From: Carboxylicivirga longa
GTDB lineage: Bacteria > Bacteroidota > Bacteroidia > Bacteroidales > Marinilabiliaceae
DNA length: 64,000 bases
Assembly: GCF_050589825.1 (NCBI RefSeq)
Contig: NZ_JBNGOZ010000010.1
Location: 91,683-155,682 of the forward strand
Reading direction: 5' to 3'
A model generated the notes under the pieces. It saw only the letters and a list, made by a program, of their open reading frames with translations, was not told the origin of the DNA and did not search any database. The number at the start of each line of letters is the position of its first letter. Positions within the stretch are counted from its first letter, which is position 1. The position numbers were made by a program, and so were the translations under genes. Below are positions 8,490 to 18,577 of the stretch, piece after piece.

Positions 8490-11400
8490 CTAATGCAATT
8501 GTTTCGTGTTTACACGATACATTACAGCATACAATACCGGTATTACAATTAATGTAATAATAGAACCTATGAGCAAGCCAAACATTATGGCAATGGCCAT
8601 GGTATTAAACATTGGATCGAATGCTAAAGGCAACATACCCAGTATTGTAGTGAGTGAAGCCATCATCACCGGACGCACCCTTGATAAGGTAGCATCGATA
8701 ATGGCATTCAGCTTATCTTTTCCTTCACTAATCTGCAGGTTGATTTCATCGAGCAGCACCACCGCGTTCTTAATCATCATACCCATTAGTCCCAGGGTAC
8801 CGATGATAGAGAAGAAGGTAAAATAGATGCCTGTGACAACGAAGCCAAAGATAACCCCAATAAAGGCCAATGGCATAATTGAGAAGATGATAACCGGCTG
8901 ACGGAAGTTATTAAACAAGCCAATAACAATGATAATCATCAGCAGGGCAGCCAGCGGTAACTTCTCACCCAGTCCGGCATTGGCCTCGTTACTGCTCTTG
9001 TATTCACCCAACCACTCCAGCTTATAGCCGTCGGGCAGTGGAATAGCCTCTATCTTGCCGCGTATTTCTTTAAATAGCTCAGGCGGTGCTACCCCAAATA
9101 CCGGATCGCACTGTGCAATGATGGAACGCTGCCCGTTATAGCGACAGATCATATTACTTTCCCAACGTACATCAATGGAATCGACTACCTGACTCAGCGC
9201 CACACTCTGCGGTAAGCCCGCCCACACGGGTACGGATGCCAGTTGATTCACATCGTCTTCAATGGTTTTATTAAGTTTTAATATAACGGGCAAACGGTAA
9301 TCATCATCCTGGAAAACACCAACCGGCATACCCGTGGACGCAATGGCTAAAGCATTGGCTACGTCGGAGCGATTCACCATTAGCTGACGAGCTCGGTCCT
9401 GTGAATAAACGGGCGCCAACACTTTCACACGGTTCTTCCAGTTATGCGTGATAAATGTAGCCTTAGGCTCGGCGTACATTATTTCATTAGCCTGACGTGC
9501 CAAATCGCGCAGTACCTTCTCATCCTTACCGGTAAACTTTGCTTCTATCTTGAAATCACCTCCCACGGCCGCATAGGTTCTCACCCTTGCAAAGGCATTA
9601 GGGTAGTTTTTATCCACGTAGCCTTGCAGTTCAGCAATGGTTTCGTTGATAATCTCCTTGTCCTTAATGGTGATAATGAGCTCACCATAATTAAGGCTCA
9701 AACCATTCATAGGGCGCATGAGCGTATAACGCACCGGTGTGCTTCCTAAACTAGTTACTACCGAGCTGATGTTATCCCAATGTGCAATATCCTGCTGAAT
9801 GGCATCCAAATCTCTCTCTACCTGGCTTATATCCTGACCTTCAGGTAAACGATAATCAAGAATAAACTGATCGTAATCGGCTCCTGGAAAGAAGTTTTGC
9901 TTTACGAAACGGAAAGACCAGAAAGACAACACCAATACCACCACGGTACCAATCACAAACATAGACTTATGCCATAGGGCAAAACGAATAAAGCGACGCG
10001 ATAACTGATAAAATTTACCCCCGTAAGGGTCGTTTTCTGTCTCATCATTCTGCTTATTGCCTTTCTTTTTCTTTTTCCCTTTACTATAAAAATATTGCGC
10101 ATGGAAAGGTGTCTGTATCATGGCCAGCACCCAACTTACAAATAAGGAAATGGCCAACACATAAAACAGAGGACGCAGAAACTCTCCCGCACCTGTACTG
10201 TTAAAGGCCAGTGGCATGAAAGCCAGAATAGCTACCAGGGTGGCGCCTAACAACGGCATGGCAGATTTTTTAGCCGTGTTAATAAATGCTTTGCTTCGAT
10301 CGAGACCGCGCTCCAAATCAATAAGGATACCATCGGCAACCACAATGGCGTTATCCACCAACATACCCATGGCAATAATAATAGCGGCCAGCGACACACG
10401 GTGCAGCTCAATATCAAAGCCTGCCATGACAATAAATGTAGCTAAAATGGTAAACACCAAACCACTGGCAATCAATAATCCGGCACGCATACCCATGGCC
10501 AGCAGCAGAACCACAATCACAATCACGACTGACTCGACAAGATTCACCATAAAGTCATCAATCGACTTGCTTACATTAGTATGCTGGTAAAAAATCTTAT
10601 TTACCTCAATACCAACAGGCAGGCTTTCTTCCAGCTCGGCCAGACGTTTTTCAACGGCCTCTCCCAGTAGAATAATGTTACCGCCTTTGTTCATGGAGAT
10701 AGCCAAACTGATGGCCTCCCTGCCATTATGTTTTAATTTTTGAACCGATGGTGTATAAAACTCTCGCTCTACCGTAGCAATCTGTCCCAAACGATAGCGT
10801 CCTCCATTGGGTAACTTCACCTCAAAATTACGAATCTCATCAAGACTCTGAAACTTGTTACCAATGCTGATGCGAATTCGTTCGCTACCCGACACAAAAC
10901 TACCGGGATTAACAATCATTCCCTGATCCTGAAACGACTGAAAGATCATCATGGGGTTAATGCCCATCGATGCAAAATACTCGTTATCAAAGGTGATATT
11001 AACGACTTCGGTGCGCTTACCAAATACTTCGATACGCTTTACACCTTCTACCAACATCATTTCCTCCTTCACGTAATCCACATAATTCTGGAATTCATCA
11101 TAGGGATAACCATCGTTGGAAATGGCAAAGAATATACCCGATACATCACCAAAATCATCATTGACGATGGGCGCACCGGCTCCCGCAGGTAGTTTACCAC
11201 GTACATCGTGTATCTTGCGTCGCAGATGATCCCATAGCTGGGGCATCTGATCGGTTTTAACGCTGCTCTTTATATTCACCTGTACCTCTGACATACCGGC
11301 TGTAGAGGTCGATTCTATGTAATCAACATTTTCAAGGCGCTGCGCAGCTTGCTCAATTACATCGCTTACTTCCTGCTCTACCTCCTCGGCAGTTGCACCC

Positions 11401-11549
11401 GGATATTGGGTTATAATAACCGCTGTTTTAACGGGTATTTCTGGGTCTTCGAGCTTACCCATCTTATCGAAGGACACTAGTCCCCCGAGAATTAAGGCCA
11501 CAAAAACAAAGCTCAAAAAGGCCTTTTGAGATAAAATCTTTTCTAACAT
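8490..11549 (-). CDS. RND-family efflux pump, AcrB/HAE1-like inner-membrane subunit
   Basis: A 1019-residue proton-driven exporter with the full RND layout: TM1 at the N-terminus (SFVFVALILGG), a large periplasmic loop (FPGADYDQ in the second), and TM2-6 near 335-470, where GMLVDNAIVVADG carries the proton-relay acidic residue. TM7 is near 525, a second periplasmic loop follows, and TM8-12 lie near 860-1010 (GLMGMMIKNAVVLLDEI). A Lys-rich cytoplasmic linker (SKGKKKKKGNKQND) lies between the halves. It is somewhat shorter than E. coli AcrB. It starts 15 bp after the adaptor gene. Substrate (drug, bile acid, fatty acid or metal) cannot be read from sequence. Confidence 0.95.
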   Translation of the reverse strand: MLEKILSQKAFLSFVFVALILGGLVSFDKMGKLEDPEIPVKTAVIITQYPGATAEEVEQEVSDVIEQAAQRLENVDYIESTSTAGMSEVQVNIKSSVKTDQMPQLWDHLRRKIHDVRGKLPAGAGAPIVNDDFGDVSGIFFAISNDGYPYDEFQNYVDYVKEEMMLVEGVKRIEVFGKRTEVVNITFDNEYFASMGINPMMIFQSFQDQGMIVNPGSFVSGSERIRISIGNKFQSLDEIRNFEVKLPNGGRYRLGQIATVEREFYTPSVQKLKHNGREAISLAISMNKGGNIILLGEAVEKRLAELEESLPVGIEVNKIFYQHTNVSKSIDDFMVNLVESVVIVIVVLLLAMGMRAGLLIASGLVFTILATFIVMAGFDIELHRVSLAAIIIAMGMLVDNAIVVADGILIDLERGLDRSKAFINTAKKSAMPLLGATLVAILAFMPLAFNSTGAGEFLRPLFYVLAISLFVSWVLAMIQTPFHAQYFYSKGKKKKKGNKQNDETENDPYGGKFYQLSRRFIRFALWHKSMFVIGTVVVLVLSFWSFRFVKQNFFPGADYDQFILDYRLPEGQDISQVERDLDAIQQDIAHWDNISSVVTSLGSTPVRYTLMRPMNGLSLNYGELIITIKDKEIINETIAELQGYVDKNYPNAFARVRTYAAVGGDFKIEAKFTGKDEKVLRDLARQANEIMYAEPKATFITHNWKNRVKVLAPVYSQDRARQLMVNRSDVANALAIASTGMPVGVFQDDDYRLPVILKLNKTIEDDVNQLASVPVWAGLPQSVALSQVVDSIDVRWESNMICRYNGQRSIIAQCDPVFGVAPPELFKEIRGKIEAIPLPDGYKLEWLGEYKSSNEANAGLGEKLPLAALLMIIIVIGLFNNFRQPVIIFSIMPLAFIGVIFGFVVTGIYFTFFSIIGTLGLMGMMIKNAVVLLDEINLQISEGKDKLNAIIDATLSRVRPVMMASLTTILGMLPLAFDPMFNTMAIAIMFGLLIGSIITLIVIPVLYAVMYRVNTKQLH

Positions 11550-11564
11550 GCTAATGTGGACTTA

Positions 11565-12617
11565 TTAAATATTAGTATCTGTAAGAACTCGTACAGCCTG
11601 ATTTTCGATCAAGCTGTGAACGCCTGCCGTTACCACCAGTTCGTTACCGGTCAACCCGGAAGTAATTATAAGCTTACCTGCGTTATCGATTTTATTAATG
11701 CTAACCTTGCGGCTTGACACTACCGACTTATTCTGATCGTAAACCCATACATAAGTGGCCTGATCCTTATTAAATACGGCCTCCACAGGAACGGTGATAA
11801 GCTGCTCTTGTGCGGCTGCAAGTGAAATACGCACCTTGGCCGACATACCCGGCTTCAAGGCCTCCTCACCGGCATTCACCTTCAAACGCACATCAAACAT
11901 ATCATTTCCATTGGCCTTTTCGTTAACCGATAACATCACAGCCTCTAAGCCAAACCTGTTTGCGTTAGGAACATCCACCTTAACACTGCTAAAGTTTTTG
12001 GCTTTGTTCACCTTACTCTCAGGCAGACTAAACAGCACTTCCAGATGACTCACATCCAATAAAACATAGATGGGCTGACCGGGTGCTACATTTTCATATT
12101 TATTGGTATTTTTACGATATACATAACCTTCAAATGGCGCTTTCAACTGCGTATCGTTCAAAGCATTCTGCGCATTTTCATACGCACTTTTAGCAGCTAA
12201 GTAACCTGCCTCCAGCTTCTCCAGTGTGTTAATGGGTAATTTATTCTTTTTATAAAGCTCCTGATAGCGTGTAAATTCGCTTTTCAATTGCTCATATTGT
12301 GCCTTAGCCGCTTGCAAACGGATTTTATAATCACGCGGATCGATGCGGGCAATTACCTGTCCCTTATGCACGCGATCACCTTCATCAACAAGTACCTCAA
12401 GCACTTGTCCTCCTACTTTAAAAGCTACATCTACCTCTTTTTTCTCCTTCAACTGACCGTTAAAAATCAGTTCTTCGGCCGCTTGCGTCGTATCAAGACG
12501 CTTTACTTTAACATAGCGCTTGCTTACTTTCTCCTGCACCTCCTCGGAGCCACAGCTCACCAGTCCAAAGCTAACTGCTAGTAAAACAATGAAGCTGTTA
12601 AATAATTGTTTAATCAT
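11565..12617 (-). CDS. RND efflux periplasmic adaptor (membrane fusion protein), lipoprotein
   Basis: A 350-residue adaptor linking the RND pump to the TolC channel. The N-terminus is a lipoprotein signal ending LVSC (Cys22). A biotinyl-lipoyl-like segment (VAFKVGGQVLEVLVDEGDRVHKGQ, about 65-88) frames a helical hairpin (about 100-150), then a second lipoyl half (LKAPFEGYVYRK), a beta-barrel domain and a membrane-proximal domain. It is the first gene of the operon; no TetR- or AraC-type local repressor precedes it, which makes the downstream LytS/LytTR pair the nearest candidate regulator. Confidence 0.94.
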   Translation of the reverse strand: MIKQLFNSFIVLLAVSFGLVSCGSEEVQEKVSKRYVKVKRLDTTQAAEELIFNGQLKEKKEVDVAFKVGGQVLEVLVDEGDRVHKGQVIARIDPRDYKIRLQAAKAQYEQLKSEFTRYQELYKKNKLPINTLEKLEAGYLAAKSAYENAQNALNDTQLKAPFEGYVYRKNTNKYENVAPGQPIYVLLDVSHLEVLFSLPESKVNKAKNFSSVKVDVPNANRFGLEAVMLSVNEKANGNDMFDVRLKVNAGEEALKPGMSAKVRISLAAAQEQLITVPVEAVFNKDQATYVWVYDQNKSVVSSRKVSINKIDNAGKLIITSGLTGNELVVTAGVHSLIENQAVRVLTDTNI

Positions 12618-12771
12618 GATAAAATCCTATTTGTATTTTTTCGTTTTTGAAAAACCATTTTTCCATCTGCAAAAGTATTATATCTGCAAGGCGAAAATGA
12701 TGCTAAATGCATGAAGCAGCCGATTTACAGCACCAAATAGCAATAGTCCGGACGAAAGAAAGTGTTGGATC

Positions 12772-12803
12772 ACAAAAAACCCTGATTTTGATAAATCAGG
12801 GTT
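12772..12803 (-). terminator. Intrinsic terminator of the peptide deformylase gene
   Basis: A perfect 11-bp stem, AACCCTGATTT (12778-12788) with AAATCAGGGTT (12793-12803), and a four-base loop. On the minus strand it lies 25 bp after the def stop and is followed by a TTTTTT run. Confidence 0.88.
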
Positions 12804-12828
12804 GCATCTTAATATTACTTTCGATGTG

Positions 12829-13410
12829 TTATTTTGCAAAGCGCATACGATAACGCGGCGCTACTTTTCCTTCTGCAATCTTATTGAGTTTACCTTTTAT
12901 CAATCGCTTGGCAATGCCCGATAAATGATCGACATATAAAATACCTTCCGTGTGGTCATACTCATGCTGAATAACGCGGGCATTATAGCCGGTGAAAGTT
13001 TTTCTGTGCTTTTTAAAATTACGATCACAGTATTCGATTTCTATCGCCCAGGGACGCTCCACCTCACCGCCAATATCCGGCAGGCTCAAACAACCTTCAG
13101 CATCACTCCACACCTCTTCCGATTCACCAACGATTTCCGCATTAATAAATACTTCCTTAATTGGTGCTTCGTCCTCAAACAGATCAGCACGGTCTTCCTC
13201 CTTCATGCCTTCATACACCTGAATGGTATCCACCGTAAACAAACGGATGGCTTTGTTCACCTGCGGTGCCGCAAGACCAACACCACCGGCTTCGTACATG
13301 GTTTCCCACATATTGTCTATCAAATCCTGTAGCCCTTCGTAGTCCTTGCTAATTTCATCACACACCGTTCTCAACACTTTGGTGCCATACGCTGTAATTG
13401 CTAATGCCAT
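12829..13410 (-). CDS. def: Peptide deformylase
   Basis: A 193-residue cytoplasmic metalloenzyme that removes the formyl group from new N-termini. All three family motifs are intact: GGVGLAAPQ (42-50), EGCLSL (105-110, metal ligand Cys107) and QHEYDH (148-153, ligands His149 and His153, catalytic Glu150). Length is normal for bacterial deformylases, with an insertion of acidic residues around 66-84 (MKEEDRADLFEDEAP) as often seen in Bacteroidota. It has its own terminator and stands apart from the efflux operon, so it is probably a single-gene unit. Confidence 0.96.
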   Translation of the reverse strand: MALAITAYGTKVLRTVCDEISKDYEGLQDLIDNMWETMYEAGGVGLAAPQVNKAIRLFTVDTIQVYEGMKEEDRADLFEDEAPIKEVFINAEIVGESEEVWSDAEGCLSLPDIGGEVERPWAIEIEYCDRNFKKHRKTFTGYNARVIQHEYDHTEGILYVDHLSGIAKRLIKGKLNKIAEGKVAPRYRMRFAK

Positions 13411-13537
13411 CTATCTTGTTTTTGGTTTTGCGCTGCAAAAATAGTCTTTTTACCATAAACCATACACTCCCCAAAAGGTTTATTTCTTTTTTGCAACAAC
13501 TTGCTCAAAAAGCCTAAACCTTCTTTTTACAAGTACT

Positions 13538-16500
13538 TCATGTACATTTGCGCAACGTAAACCAAAATATTGAACCCCTACCCGCCTCACTCTCTACACC
13601 AATCCGTCCCCCATTTTTTTCGATAAACTCCTTACAAATGATGAGTCCTAAGCCGGTCCCTTTCTCTCCTTCGGTACCTTCTGTCTTAATTTTTTTATCG
13701 ATGCTAAAAAGATGCTGCTGATCATCGGCACTAATGCCTACACCACTATCACACACACTCACTTTCCAATGATTATCTTCGTCTTCAACAAAATATTTTA
13801 CAGTGCCCCCTTTCGGTGTAAACTTCACCGCATTACCACTCAGGTTACGAATAACGGTGTTAACAGTATTGCGATCACCACGAGCCATCACTCTTTGTTT
13901 TACTTCGTTAATTATTTGCACTCCTTTCCGTTCCGCAGCATCACGATATAGGTTTGCGTTCTCTATAATCAATGCTGTCAGATCAAAGGACTTATCCTGA
14001 AAACTGATTTTACCCCTTTGCGATCGGGACCAGGTAAGCAAATTTTCCAAAAGTTGATAAATTTGTTTCGCGGTATTATTAATGCGCTTAACACCCAGTC
14101 GCTTATCCTCTTCATCAGCTACATCATAGCTTTCATCCAACAAACTACTGATTGACATGAGACTGGTAAAAGGATTTTTAAGGTCGTGTGAGATGATGGA
14201 GAAAAATTTATCTTTCGTCACGTTCATTTGTCGCAAATTCTCTTCGGAGGCTTTTAACTGTTCATTGGCCTTCGTAATAGCTTCATTTTGATGAAGCAGT
14301 ACTTTGTTGGTTTTTATCTTTATTAACACTCGGTAGGTAAACACAGCCACCAAAATTAGTACCACTAACTCAAGCATCATAAACCATGTAGTTTTCCAGA
14401 AAGGCGGTTGAATGGTGATGCCCAGCTCAGTGGGCGTTTTGCACCAATACCCATCGCTATTTGTACTGATTACGCGAAAAGTATAACTACCCGGTTTAAC
14501 ATCGGCAAAAGACACGTAATTACGGGCTCCGGCCTTGTGCCACTCTTTATCCTGCGGTAGCAGTTGAAAGGCATATTCTGTTTTTCCGGCAAACAGATGA
14601 TTGAGACCTGAATACTCAATGGCAAAAAAACGCTGTGAGTAGTCCAGTACAATATGCCGGGCATAAGCAATATACTGCGGCATTATATACTGACTATCAA
14701 CCATCATTACTGCATTTCCAGGCAGGCCGGTCGGTCGTGTCTGTACCGCCTGCCCCAGCACCTCCAGGCGTGTAAATACAGGTGCACTTGCCTGCGTATT
14801 AGGTTGCACAGTGCCGGGATATAATATATTAAGACCATATACACCACCAAAATACAAACGACCCGATGTACCCTTATGAAAAGCACCTCCGTTAAACTCA
14901 TTACTCTGTAGTCCATCGCTCACATCATAATTACGAAAGGCCATGCGATCTGGCTGCACACAACTAATCCCATAATTGGTACTTAACCACAAACGCCCTT
15001 GCTCATCGGGCAAAATACTGTAGATAACTTCATTGGGCAAACCATCGGCCATACCATACATCCGTATTTGCCCATTCTTTGGATTTAACACATTCAGCCC
15101 CTCGTTAGTACCAATCCATATCAGCCCCAGTGCATCCTTATACAGACTAAACACAATGTCGTTACTAAGGCGTTTTCCATCGGGCATATTACTTGTGTAA
15201 TGCTGAAAGATACCCTTATCCGGGTCAAAACGATTTAAACCACCTCCATAGGTACCGATCCACAGATGCCCATTGTCATCTTCAATAATGCTGGCATAGA
15301 TAAAATCGTTGGACAGCGACTGCACATTACCTTCCTGATGCATATATCGTCTGAAAGTACCAGTGTCTCTATTGAAAAGATTGAGTCCCTTGCGGGTGCC
15401 TACCCACAACCTTCTTTTACTATCCTCAAACACAACCCTAACCGAGTTATCGGAGAGGGAGCTGTCATCGCCCGGCCGGTTGCGATATATGCTAAAGCTA
15501 TGATTGGCAGCATTAAAACGATTAAGCCCTCCTCCATCGGTTCCCACCCATATTGTCCCCTCCTTATCCTGATACACCTCGCGCACCGAATTATGACTGA
15601 TACTTTGCGCACTGCCATCATGTATATAGGTAACAAAACGATCTTCGTGAGGACAGTAACAACAGAGCCCTCCGTCGTTAGTACCAATCCAAAGGCAGCT
15701 ATCGGTAGCCTCCCACACCGACCATATAAAGTTACTGGGCAAACTATTATCATCTAATGGATTGTGCTTAATCATGTCAAACTTATTGGCCGATGGCTGG
15801 TAAACATTTATACCGGCACCAAAGGTTCCCAACCAGATATTACCACTGTGCGGATCGGCAAAAATACAGTTAAAGGCATTTTGATTAACACTCTCCTTAT
15901 CGGTAGGATTATGTATACTTTTACTAACCCGCAGCTGCTCATTGATAACAAACAGACCGTCCCCGTGAGTAGCATACCACACGCTGTTATCCTCTGCAAT
16001 CCACAAGGCTTTGCGGGTATTAACTGCCAGACTATTGCTCACATTATTGGTAGATACAATTTTTTGGGCTTGCCCCGTCGAAATTTTGTACAACCACAAA
16101 CCGGCCTGGGTATTGATCCATAAGTGCCCCCTGTTATCCAACTCAACACCCTCAATATTCCTTAAATTATCAGGCAAAATAAGCTGCTGCTTACTTCCGT
16201 TGTGCCGATCATACAGAAACACTGATTGGGCACTTGCACAGTATAGGGTATCACTACGAACACAAACATCTACGAGGCTGATTTCGGAGAGCCTTAATGG
16301 ATTACCTGCTGTACCAAATTCAAAGAGCCCCGAAGAAGCTGCCACATACAATACCTCATTAGCTTTACAAAGACGATGCACTACCCCCATCTCCGGATAG
16401 TGATGTGTGTGCCAATCGGCCAGTTCAATTCTATTCAAGCCTCCTTTGGTGCCGACATACAGGACATCATCAAAACCTTGCAGACAGGTGACAGTATCGT

Positions 16501-16921
16501 TACAAAGAGAATGCTCCTGCCCCGTTCGAAAATTCATAAATACCTCGCTGGCCGGATCGAAACAAGACAGACCACTGCGCGAACCAAACCACAGATTCCC
16601 CTGCTGGTCTTCTGCAATGTGTTCGATCCACTTATAACAAATGCTATTGGGATTTTTAACCTCGGTACGGTAAATGGTGAAGTGATAACCATCAAAGCGA
16701 TTTAAGCCATCCTCAGTACCCAACCACATGAAGCCCTTACTATCCCGGGCAATGCAGTAAACCGAGCTTAATGAAAGACCATCGTCAATGGTAAGGCTCT
16801 GAAACCGCATGGGCGAATGCTGCGCTGTAAGGGGTACGCATCTCAGCACAGTAAGAATTAGAAGTAGCTGGTAATATCTCATTTTAACCAGGTTAAGTGA
16901 TGAAAACAACTTTATCATCAA
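13538..16921 (-). CDS. Propeller-type sensor histidine kinase (reg_prop, Y_Y_Y, HisKA, HATPase)
   Basis: A 1127-residue membrane kinase; starts at 16921 or at 16882 (MRYYQLLLILTVLRCVPLTAQ, a signal peptide) are both possible. The periplasmic part is two seven-bladed propellers built of repeated units such as GLNRFD and DNGHLWIGTYGGGLNRF (about 45-700), then a Y_Y_Y domain (YAFQLLPQDKEW to FRVISTNSDG). After one membrane helix (about 835-860) come a coiled coil, HisKA with SHDLKNP (His912) and an HATPase domain with GTGLGL. Unlike hybrid Bacteroides sensors it ends there, with no receiver or AraC domain and no response regulator beside it. Confidence 0.93.
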   Translation of the reverse strand: MMIKLFSSLNLVKMRYYQLLLILTVLRCVPLTAQHSPMRFQSLTIDDGLSLSSVYCIARDSKGFMWLGTEDGLNRFDGYHFTIYRTEVKNPNSICYKWIEHIAEDQQGNLWFGSRSGLSCFDPASEVFMNFRTGQEHSLCNDTVTCLQGFDDVLYVGTKGGLNRIELADWHTHHYPEMGVVHRLCKANEVLYVAASSGLFEFGTAGNPLRLSEISLVDVCVRSDTLYCASAQSVFLYDRHNGSKQQLILPDNLRNIEGVELDNRGHLWINTQAGLWLYKISTGQAQKIVSTNNVSNSLAVNTRKALWIAEDNSVWYATHGDGLFVINEQLRVSKSIHNPTDKESVNQNAFNCIFADPHSGNIWLGTFGAGINVYQPSANKFDMIKHNPLDDNSLPSNFIWSVWEATDSCLWIGTNDGGLCCYCPHEDRFVTYIHDGSAQSISHNSVREVYQDKEGTIWVGTDGGGLNRFNAANHSFSIYRNRPGDDSSLSDNSVRVVFEDSKRRLWVGTRKGLNLFNRDTGTFRRYMHQEGNVQSLSNDFIYASIIEDDNGHLWIGTYGGGLNRFDPDKGIFQHYTSNMPDGKRLSNDIVFSLYKDALGLIWIGTNEGLNVLNPKNGQIRMYGMADGLPNEVIYSILPDEQGRLWLSTNYGISCVQPDRMAFRNYDVSDGLQSNEFNGGAFHKGTSGRLYFGGVYGLNILYPGTVQPNTQASAPVFTRLEVLGQAVQTRPTGLPGNAVMMVDSQYIMPQYIAYARHIVLDYSQRFFAIEYSGLNHLFAGKTEYAFQLLPQDKEWHKAGARNYVSFADVKPGSYTFRVISTNSDGYWCKTPTELGITIQPPFWKTTWFMMLELVVLILVAVFTYRVLIKIKTNKVLLHQNEAITKANEQLKASEENLRQMNVTKDKFFSIISHDLKNPFTSLMSISSLLDESYDVADEEDKRLGVKRINNTAKQIYQLLENLLTWSRSQRGKISFQDKSFDLTALIIENANLYRDAAERKGVQIINEVKQRVMARGDRNTVNTVIRNLSGNAVKFTPKGGTVKYFVEDEDNHWKVSVCDSGVGISADDQQHLFSIDKKIKTEGTEGEKGTGLGLIICKEFIEKNGGRIGVESEAGRGSIFWFTLRKCT

Positions 16922-17028
16922 CCATAAACCAAGTTAACAAAAAGGAATTTAACAATCTAATTTAGCACACAAAAACAGGATAATCCAAGAAATATAGACG
17001 CTATATAAGCATAACATAGACGCCCATG

Positions 17029-17817
17029 CTAATCAATCCAAATATGCCCCACCATATAGGTGCGTGCATTCCCCCCAATCATTACCCGGCTGCCCTGGTC
17101 CTTACAATACAAAGTACCTCCACGACTTGAGAGTTGCATGGCCAACAGACTGCTTTTATTCAAACGCTGTCGCCAATAAGGCACAAGTGTGCAGTGAGCC
17201 GACCCTGTAACGGGATCCTCCAGAATGGTAGCTTGCGGCGTAAAGAAGCGCGAAACAAAGTCACAATAATCACCGGGCGCGGTAACAATAACTCCACCCG
17301 TACCCAAATCAAGGGTATCGAAAAGGGCACGATTGACCTGCAGCTTCATTACATCATCGGCCTTTGGATAGATAAGTAAATAATCGCGGGCCTTAAGCAC
17401 CGAACCCGGCTCAATACTAAAGGCTTGTTGAATAACCTTCGGCAGCGAAACAGGAACAGCCGGACGAGAAGGAAAGTCAAGAGTGAGCCGATCCTGCTGG
17501 CATTGAACAGTAACACGGCCGCTTAGCGTGTTAAATATAAGGGTGTCACAATCGTAATTCAAGTGTACCTTCAACACATAGGCCGCTGCGAGTGTTGCAT
17601 GACCACACAGGTCCATCTCCATATCAGGGGTAAACCAGCGCAGGTGAATACCTGTCTCACTTTGCACAAAATAAGCGGTTTCAGCCACCGCATTCTCAGC
17701 GGCGATCTTCAGTAACAACTCATCGGGCAGCCAATCTTCAAGGGGAATGACACAGGCTGGATTGCCTGCAAAAACTTTATCGCTGAAGGCGTCTATTTGA
17801 TATATGCTTAACTTCAT
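17029..17817 (-). CDS. PhzF-family isomerase
   Basis: A 262-residue protein of the PhzF/diaminopimelate-epimerase-like fold. The start of the family is clear: YQIDAFSDKVFAGNPACVIPL, then AENAVAETAYFV, where Glu46 is in the position of the PhzF catalytic acid, and FTPDMEMDLCGHATLAAAYVL. The second half contains EDPVTGSAHCTLVPYW, the mirrored motif of the second domain. Most members outside phenazine producers have no known substrate, and no phenazine genes are present here, so a function as an amino-acid or cyclohexadiene isomerase is only a guess. It is flanked by non-coding DNA on both sides. Confidence 0.9.
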   Translation of the reverse strand: MKLSIYQIDAFSDKVFAGNPACVIPLEDWLPDELLLKIAAENAVAETAYFVQSETGIHLRWFTPDMEMDLCGHATLAAAYVLKVHLNYDCDTLIFNTLSGRVTVQCQQDRLTLDFPSRPAVPVSLPKVIQQAFSIEPGSVLKARDYLLIYPKADDVMKLQVNRALFDTLDLGTGGVIVTAPGDYCDFVSRFFTPQATILEDPVTGSAHCTLVPYWRQRLNKSSLLAMQLSSRGGTLYCKDQGSRVMIGGNARTYMVGHIWID

Positions 17818-17966
17818 TTGTTTAATTATGTATGTTACTTAGGGTATGATGAGGAGCCGTACCCTGTTGACATTAACAAGTGAAGAGTAAGATACAAAGG
17901 TCTGAGTTAAAATAAAAGCGGCCATCGCCTGAAAAACTTCAAACGTGGCCGCCAATATCAATAACT

Positions 17967-18036
17967 AGCAGAGCGTTCAGTAAGTTTCAGGAACGGCTCT
18001 CTGTGATAAAGCACCGTTCCTTAGATCTTTGATTAA
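17967..18036. repeat. Dispersed hairpin repeat, copy B
   Basis: AGAGCGTTCAGTAAGTTTCA leads into an inverted repeat, GGAACGG (17990-17996) with CCGTTCC (18014-18020). The left flank matches copy C (18.87 kb) in nearly every base, and the arms match copies A and D; the loop is shorter. It lies between the PhzF start and the end of the outer-membrane protein gene. Confidence 0.7.
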
Positions 18037-18058
18037 CAATTATCTTTCAAAACTTACA

Positions 18059-18577
18059 CTAGAAGCGTAAACCTATCCCCAACTGCAATCCATTATTTTT
18101 AATACCATTGTGCACTTCAGTTAATCCCCACAGGTATTTTGCCTCAACATTAAGCATGAAAAAACTTAATCCGGCACCTACAAAAGCATTAGTATCAAAC
18201 CATTCAGCTTTATCGTCGAAGGGGTTTCCAATTTCGTTAAGCTTAAAGTTAATGGCAGCACCTCCCTGTGCAAATATGGGCCCCAGCTTGAGCTTTAATG
18301 CCAATGGTATACCCAGATAATCCAGTTTGTAATCTTGCTTTTCGATCTCAGTTGTTACGCGTGAATATTCCATTCCGGCATTGAAAAAAAAGAAGGGCAA
18401 CACCTTCGTATCACGATAAAAGGCGGCATAAAAGCCATCGCCATGGGATCCGTATTTGTGTGAATCTTTCATCATTACCGATGATTGATAACCCACACGC
18501 ACACCGGTGTGCTTATCCTGCGCATTCAAAGCGCCCATTGACAATAAAAAACAAATTACAATAATTGTACTTCTCAT
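18059..18577 (-). CDS. Outer-membrane beta-barrel protein (porin-like)
   Basis: A 172-residue protein with a signal peptide (MRSTIIVICFLLSMGALNAQ) and then alternating hydrophobic strands typical of small eight-stranded barrels: HTGVRVGYQSSVMM, DGFYAAFYRD, FFFNAGMEYSRV, LGIPLALKLKLG, IFAQGGAAINFKL, AFVGAGLSFFMLNVEAKYLWGL, and a last strand ending GLQLGIGLRF with the terminal Phe favoured by the barrel-assembly machinery. This is the general 'outer membrane beta-barrel' family common in Bacteroidota; ligand and role are unknown. It stands alone, divergent from the MscS gene. Confidence 0.8.
   Translation of the reverse strand: MRSTIIVICFLLSMGALNAQDKHTGVRVGYQSSVMMKDSHKYGSHGDGFYAAFYRDTKVLPFFFFNAGMEYSRVTTEIEKQDYKLDYLGIPLALKLKLGPIFAQGGAAINFKLNEIGNPFDDKAEWFDTNAFVGAGLSFFMLNVEAKYLWGLTEVHNGIKNNGLQLGIGLRF

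Noticed and set aside
16989..17022. Repeated ATAGACGC (two copies), partly matching the reverse complement of 4811-4833
   Set aside because: The match is only about eleven bases of AT-rich sequence and shows no wider structure.
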